DNA from: a virus
DNA length: 25,338 nt
IMG/VR virus record: IMGVR_UViG_3300030061_004364
Span: 25,604 to 50,941 of that record
Direction: 5' to 3' (one strand)
Shown here: positions 23,001-25,338 of the stretch, piece by piece
How the letters are laid out: each line of letters starts with the position of its first letter
How positions within the stretch are numbered: the first letter of the stretch is position 1
Translations under genes and position numbers: made by a program
Notes under the pieces: generated by a model
What the model was told of the DNA's origin: nothing
Database searches by the model: none
The model's input: the letters and a program-made list of their open reading frames with translations, nothing else

Positions 23001-25338
23001 CAGATGACCGTGACTCTTAGGTCAATAACCGAGGGCTTGAAATTTACCGGTAATGCTTTGCGCTCTTTTTCTTCTTCGGTAAATGCAAATATCCAAAATT
23101 TAAACAAAGGCAGTACCAGCCAACAAGTTTTCACAAAGAACGTTGAAGCAGCTGGGAGAAAGTTAGGTATTGCAAAGGGGGACCTTGGTAAGCTCTCAAC
23201 ATCTGCCACTGCAGCAGCTAACAGTCTCAAGGCAGCAGGAGCAGGAGCAAAAGTAGTTGCCGCTGGTGGCGGTGGCGGCGGTGGCGGCGGTGGCGGAGGG
23301 GGAATGTTCGGTAGAGTAAAAGGCTTAAATACTCGTCTTAATAATATGGGAGGAGGTATGGGCGGCATGGGAGTTGGGCTTGGTTTAGGTATGGGTCTTC
23401 CAATGGTAGGAGGTGCATTAGAGCAAGCGGGGATGAAAGACGCAGGGAGCGCTATGTCAGCTGCGGGTACTGCTGCGAGTATAGGTATGTTTGGAGGGCC
23501 TTTAGTGGCCGCAGGAGCTGCGGCGACAGCGGGTTTACTATCATTCGCTTACCACGCTGCTCAGTCAGGAGAAAGTTTAGAAGAGCTAACTGAGAAATTT
23601 CAAGAATTCGACAGGGAATCGCAAGAGCAAGTCTCTGGAGCTGAATCTATAATACAAGCACAAAAAGATATATTAAGTGCAACGACAGACAAACAGTTAC
23701 TAGATGCCCAAAAACGAGTAACGAAAGGATTTGATGCTATTGCTGGAACTGATCTTGAATCTAAATTTTTAAGTGCTGGGATTAATGTCGAGGAGATGAC
23801 TAAAGCTTTAGCAGCGCACTCTAAAGAAATTCAGACTGAAAGAATTATTCGCAAATCGATGCTGGATGCTACTGGGTTTAAACAAGAGGATGTTGTTGCA
23901 AAAAAAGGCATTGGCTTTTTAGACTTTTTTGCTGATCTTTTGCCGGGCGGTGATGAAGCTTTTAAAGGGTTGAAATTAGATGACGATGGTGGATATAGTT
24001 TACAAGGCACAGAGTTTGATCCAGCCAAAATACAACAAAAGATGCAGAGCATTTTTGGAAGCTTATTCGGAAAGGTCATGAATATGACCGAGGAACAAGC
24101 AACAGAATTGCAAAAAGTTATAGATGACACTCCAATTGATTATATGAGCAGAGCTGAGGGCAGCGACGCAATTGGAAAAGGGCAATTAGGTATGGATCCA
24201 ACTGATGATATCAGAGCAGCTCTCGTAAAAAAATTACAAGAGATGTCACCTGTATTTGCAACATTTGCTGAAGAAGAATTAGAATCGCTGTTTCCAGAAG
24301 ATGTGTTGAGGACATTAATATCTGAGGAGCGAGGGGGCGTAGGTTATACTTTTCAAGAGATTTTAAAAATTATTAACAAAAGAGCTGCCGAATTAGACAA
24401 GCAAAGAGCTGAGCAACAAAAAGGACTGGATAAAGAAAAAGAATTAACTAAGAGTCTTCTTAAAATAAACAAGCAGTTAGACGTATCTGCTAATACCTTG
24501 AAAGCGACAAGTTTGATGATGTTTAAAGATTCTTTTACGAAAATGAATACTGCTTTAACTACAATAGGCAGTAGTATTAGTGAGGCAGCGGGTGATATGA
24601 TTGGGGCTGCGAAATTCAGAGCGCAAAGAGGTAATTTAAATAGAACCATAGGGCAAGCTTTTACTAGACGTCAGTTTGGTTTAGATACTGAAAAAAAAGT
24701 AAGAAATAGCTTTAAGGGTGCCTTCCCTCAAAGCACAGCGGCTAATGACAAAATTGCAGAGGTTTTAAACGCAATTCAATCGGATCCGGACAGAGGGATG
24801 GCGCTGCTACAACAAGCAATTGATCCAAAATTAGGAGGCGCATTTTCTGGTAACTTCACAGATCCAGCGACTGGTCAAAAAATAACAGAACAGTCACCTG
24901 AAAAAGCTCATAAATTTAGGCAACAGGCAAAAGATTTAATTTTAGCCTATGAAAAACAAGAGATGAATTTAAAATCTCAAGTTATTATAGATCAGACTAA
25001 TCAAAAAATAGAATTAATTAAAGCAAAAAATTTAGAAAAGCAAGAATCAATAACTCATCAAGATAAAGTTAATTTAATTGAACGAAATAAGCTTGTCGAA
25101 TTACAGGCAATGCAAATGAATGCTGAAAAAACAGCCATACAACGTAGACTAGATGACCCAGCTAATGCAAGAGGAAATACAGTAAGACAAGAGTTAGCAC
25201 GGCAGCAGACAGGGCAGTTGGATCTACTGCGCAAACAAATGCAAATAGATGAAGCTCAGTTAAAAGCAGAGCAAGCTAACTTACAAGCAGAACTAGCGAC
25301 GCAAATAAGTTTAATTGAGTCAAATCAAGATTTAATAG
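20040..25338 (+). CDS. Tail tape measure protein (C-terminus beyond the window)
   Basis: An ATG at 20040 opens a frame that stays open to the window edge, giving at least 1766 residues. Residues about 90-340 match the phage tape measure core (TP901-type): DVTKGALEFARQGLQTEETL, then VGSSAKDAKVGFDELNAMVTAV with RGGAVIGNAMKTIFTRLQR. Hydrophobic stretches follow near 432-460. From 555 to 975 there are recurrent PNFA-type linkers (GFIPGVA 555, TIPNFAFGG 582, YIVPNY 603, GYVPNFA 638 and 906, GYVPNYA 969) bracketing an insert with a nuclease-like pattern. A 13-glycine tract lies at 1076-1088, then Gly/Ala-rich hydrophobic sequence, and from about 1440 on long coiled coils. The protein sets tail length and probably enters the host envelope during DNA injection. 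Confidence 0.9.
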   Translation, partial: MSVKLDAIIDSKTLERSISQGVKAWNRKNAGKQTLNVKINEKGFRQPLGRITGDLNMFDSALAASNARVIAFGASTAVIGGISKAFKELAKTTIEVGKAFADINRILQLSNKGFEQFGNKLFEISKKNATAFQDVTKGALEFARQGLQTEETLKRTADAMTLVRLTGINADKAVSSLTATVNAFDDAMITTTSSLNKFVAVETKFAVGARDLVEAIGRVGSSAKDAKVGFDELNAMVTAVQQTTGRGGAVIGNAMKTIFTRLQRQSTLEALDQFNIAVRDVEGNTLPAMQVLQNFAKTYDTLADSSQAYLREQVAGVFQANILSAVLRDLNKEQPKYNAALKVSINATNEADQATAQLNKTLSALVTQTGIEFQRLQANIGKATFEPIAKAIMEPLKGLLEGINEVIDGEGAGSEVANALLKGIKNVIGGPGLVAIGGILIKVFANTIGYMAKALPSLVGMTTETQKRATLEQFIEAALRSESDLAKAVAAAEGDAARQAQLLLGHAQKTATALDSQEASVANMAKMMRQNPQGFALAATAMGAKGKASGRGAAGFIPGVAGEVHDIKRGVGGVSPSSKPVTIPNFAFGGGMRGTMVANTGEYIVPNYNNGGSAIFNPNMVAQYGMPKGARPVRGSQGYVPNFAFGGDINRAITQLQGKSWGTLSQSQRDEVVSLTGRSAKTIQSQGLGASLTSAGKVKKGQAARTYTSQSMAMFVPPQSGAISPFYQHNYRNLMGKGATSVRFPAYTYASKPKGNADDVLPIKKNIEDAIFSETVKYARSIRPPAGNITKSNVLANLDSAQGGRGAISAAAGAAFEVGVTTALGISAAASDKGRKNLDIPLASPSLRAGGNLRDLFNQPATMSSRVRGGDFKISASADNVTSMADKITALDRRFLSWNAKRGAHGYVPNFAALGDAVEREAAAGVPLGSIRVSQSSRLSGPNNPAGLAVTNTRDEPRGLRDVVGASRGYVPNYAKGPLDASQVAGGQMTVTLRSITEGLKFTGNALRSFSSSVNANIQNLNKGSTSQQVFTKNVEAAGRKLGIAKGDLGKLSTSATAAANSLKAAGAGAKVVAAGGGGGGGGGGGGGMFGRVKGLNTRLNNMGGGMGGMGVGLGLGMGLPMVGGALEQAGMKDAGSAMSAAGTAASIGMFGGPLVAAGAAATAGLLSFAYHAAQSGESLEELTEKFQEFDRESQEQVSGAESIIQAQKDILSATTDKQLLDAQKRVTKGFDAIAGTDLESKFLSAGINVEEMTKALAAHSKEIQTERIIRKSMLDATGFKQEDVVAKKGIGFLDFFADLLPGGDEAFKGLKLDDDGGYSLQGTEFDPAKIQQKMQSIFGSLFGKVMNMTEEQATELQKVIDDTPIDYMSRAEGSDAIGKGQLGMDPTDDIRAALVKKLQEMSPVFATFAEEELESLFPEDVLRTLISEERGGVGYTFQEILKIINKRAAELDKQRAEQQKGLDKEKELTKSLLKINKQLDVSANTLKATSLMMFKDSFTKMNTALTTIGSSISEAAGDMIGAAKFRAQRGNLNRTIGQAFTRRQFGLDTEKKVRNSFKGAFPQSTAANDKIAEVLNAIQSDPDRGMALLQQAIDPKLGGAFSGNFTDPATGQKITEQSPEKAHKFRQQAKDLILAYEKQEMNLKSQVIIDQTNQKIELIKAKNLEKQESITHQDKVNLIERNKLVELQAMQMNAEKTAIQRRLDDPANARGNTVRQELARQQTGQLDLLRKQMQIDEAQLKAEQANLQAELATQISLIESNQDLI
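21702..22964 (+). repeat. PNFA-type linker repeats inside the tape measure gene
   Basis: Six related short peptide repeats are encoded here: residues 555, 582, 603, 638, 906 and 969. The three best copies read GYVPNFA or GYVPNYA; two are followed by FGG. Between the copies at 638 and 906 lies an insert of about 260 residues, and between 906 and 969 a 56-residue unit with SSRLSGPNNPAGLAV and NTRDEPRGL. From memory, similar linkers occur in tape measure proteins of other large phages, where they separate exchangeable domains. Confidence 0.7.
23265..23303 (+). repeat. Polyglycine tract (13 Gly codons) in the tape measure gene
   Basis: Thirteen consecutive glycine codons (residues 1076-1088), mostly GGT/GGC, make a GC-rich island in AT-rich DNA. 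It is a likely hinge between the insert-bearing part and the hydrophobic Gly/Ala-rich segment, and a likely site of replication slippage. Confidence 0.9.

Noticed and set aside
22985-23368. Minus-strand ORF encoding a proline-rich protein
   Set aside because: It is the antisense of the polyglycine region of the tape measure gene; the proline run is only the complement of the GGN codons, and there is no start signal or motif.
20471-24649. Several minus-strand ORFs of 79-127 codons across the tape measure region
   Set aside because: All lie opposite the continuous tape measure frame, lack motif or ribosome binding signals, and have compositions typical of antisense frames.
1-25338. CRISPR arrays, tRNA genes, insertion sequences and attachment sites
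   Set aside because: No regularly spaced direct repeats, no cloverleaf-like sequence with a TTCRA arm, no transposase gene or terminal repeats and no integrase were seen while reading both strands.

Overview
The window is part of the genome of a tailed double-stranded DNA bacteriophage (Caudoviricetes): AT-rich, densely packed, and almost entirely virion morphogenesis genes. It holds a large terminase subunit, portal, prohead protease/scaffold, HK97-type major capsid protein, neck and tail genes, and the start of a very long tape measure protein that runs off the right edge. No sheath, integrase, repressor, tRNA or lysis gene is visible, so myovirus versus siphovirus and lifestyle cannot be decided here. 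An LpxH-like phosphoesterase and a GT4 glycosyltransferase fit a Gram-negative host, but the host cannot be named from sequence alone.

Layout. (1) 1-1973, minus strand: a partial small membrane protein, a calcineurin-like phosphoesterase and a glycosyltransferase. (2) 2026-7742, plus strand: a tight operon of PhoH-like ATPase, zinc-ribbon protein, divergent sigma-like factor with an embedded Cys4 motif, putative small terminase, C2H2/ERCC4 nuclease and TerL. (3) 7828-13335, plus: portal, protease with a probable nested scaffold, putative decoration protein and major capsid protein, closed by a strong terminator. (4) 13420-14433, plus: a SAP-like small protein and a putative head-tail adaptor. 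(5) 14442-14776: a small DUF4282-like membrane protein with its own sigma70-type promoter and a hairpin terminator, looking like a moron. (6) 14796-18179, minus: four neck/tail genes including the probable tail tube protein. (7) 18250-25338, plus: two overlapping putative tail assembly chaperone ORFs and the tape measure protein.

The most striking regulatory signal is a short motif, AAGTGTAATAT or AAGTGTATAATAT and variants, found on both strands about 5-14 bases before most module-leading genes (one copy is about 25 bases away). It looks like a phage-specific late promoter that makes very short-leader or leaderless mRNAs. The sigma-like gene at 3147-3872, next to a zinc-ribbon gene in the packaging operon, is the obvious candidate for reading it. 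By contrast, the accessory genes (glycosyltransferase, DUF4282 protein) have host-like -35/-10 promoters.

The tape measure protein carries repeated (G)YVPNFA-type linkers. They bracket an insert with a PD-(D/E)XK nuclease-like residue pattern, so the tail protein may carry an enzymatic domain. This and the promoter/sigma system are the best candidates for undescribed biology in the window.
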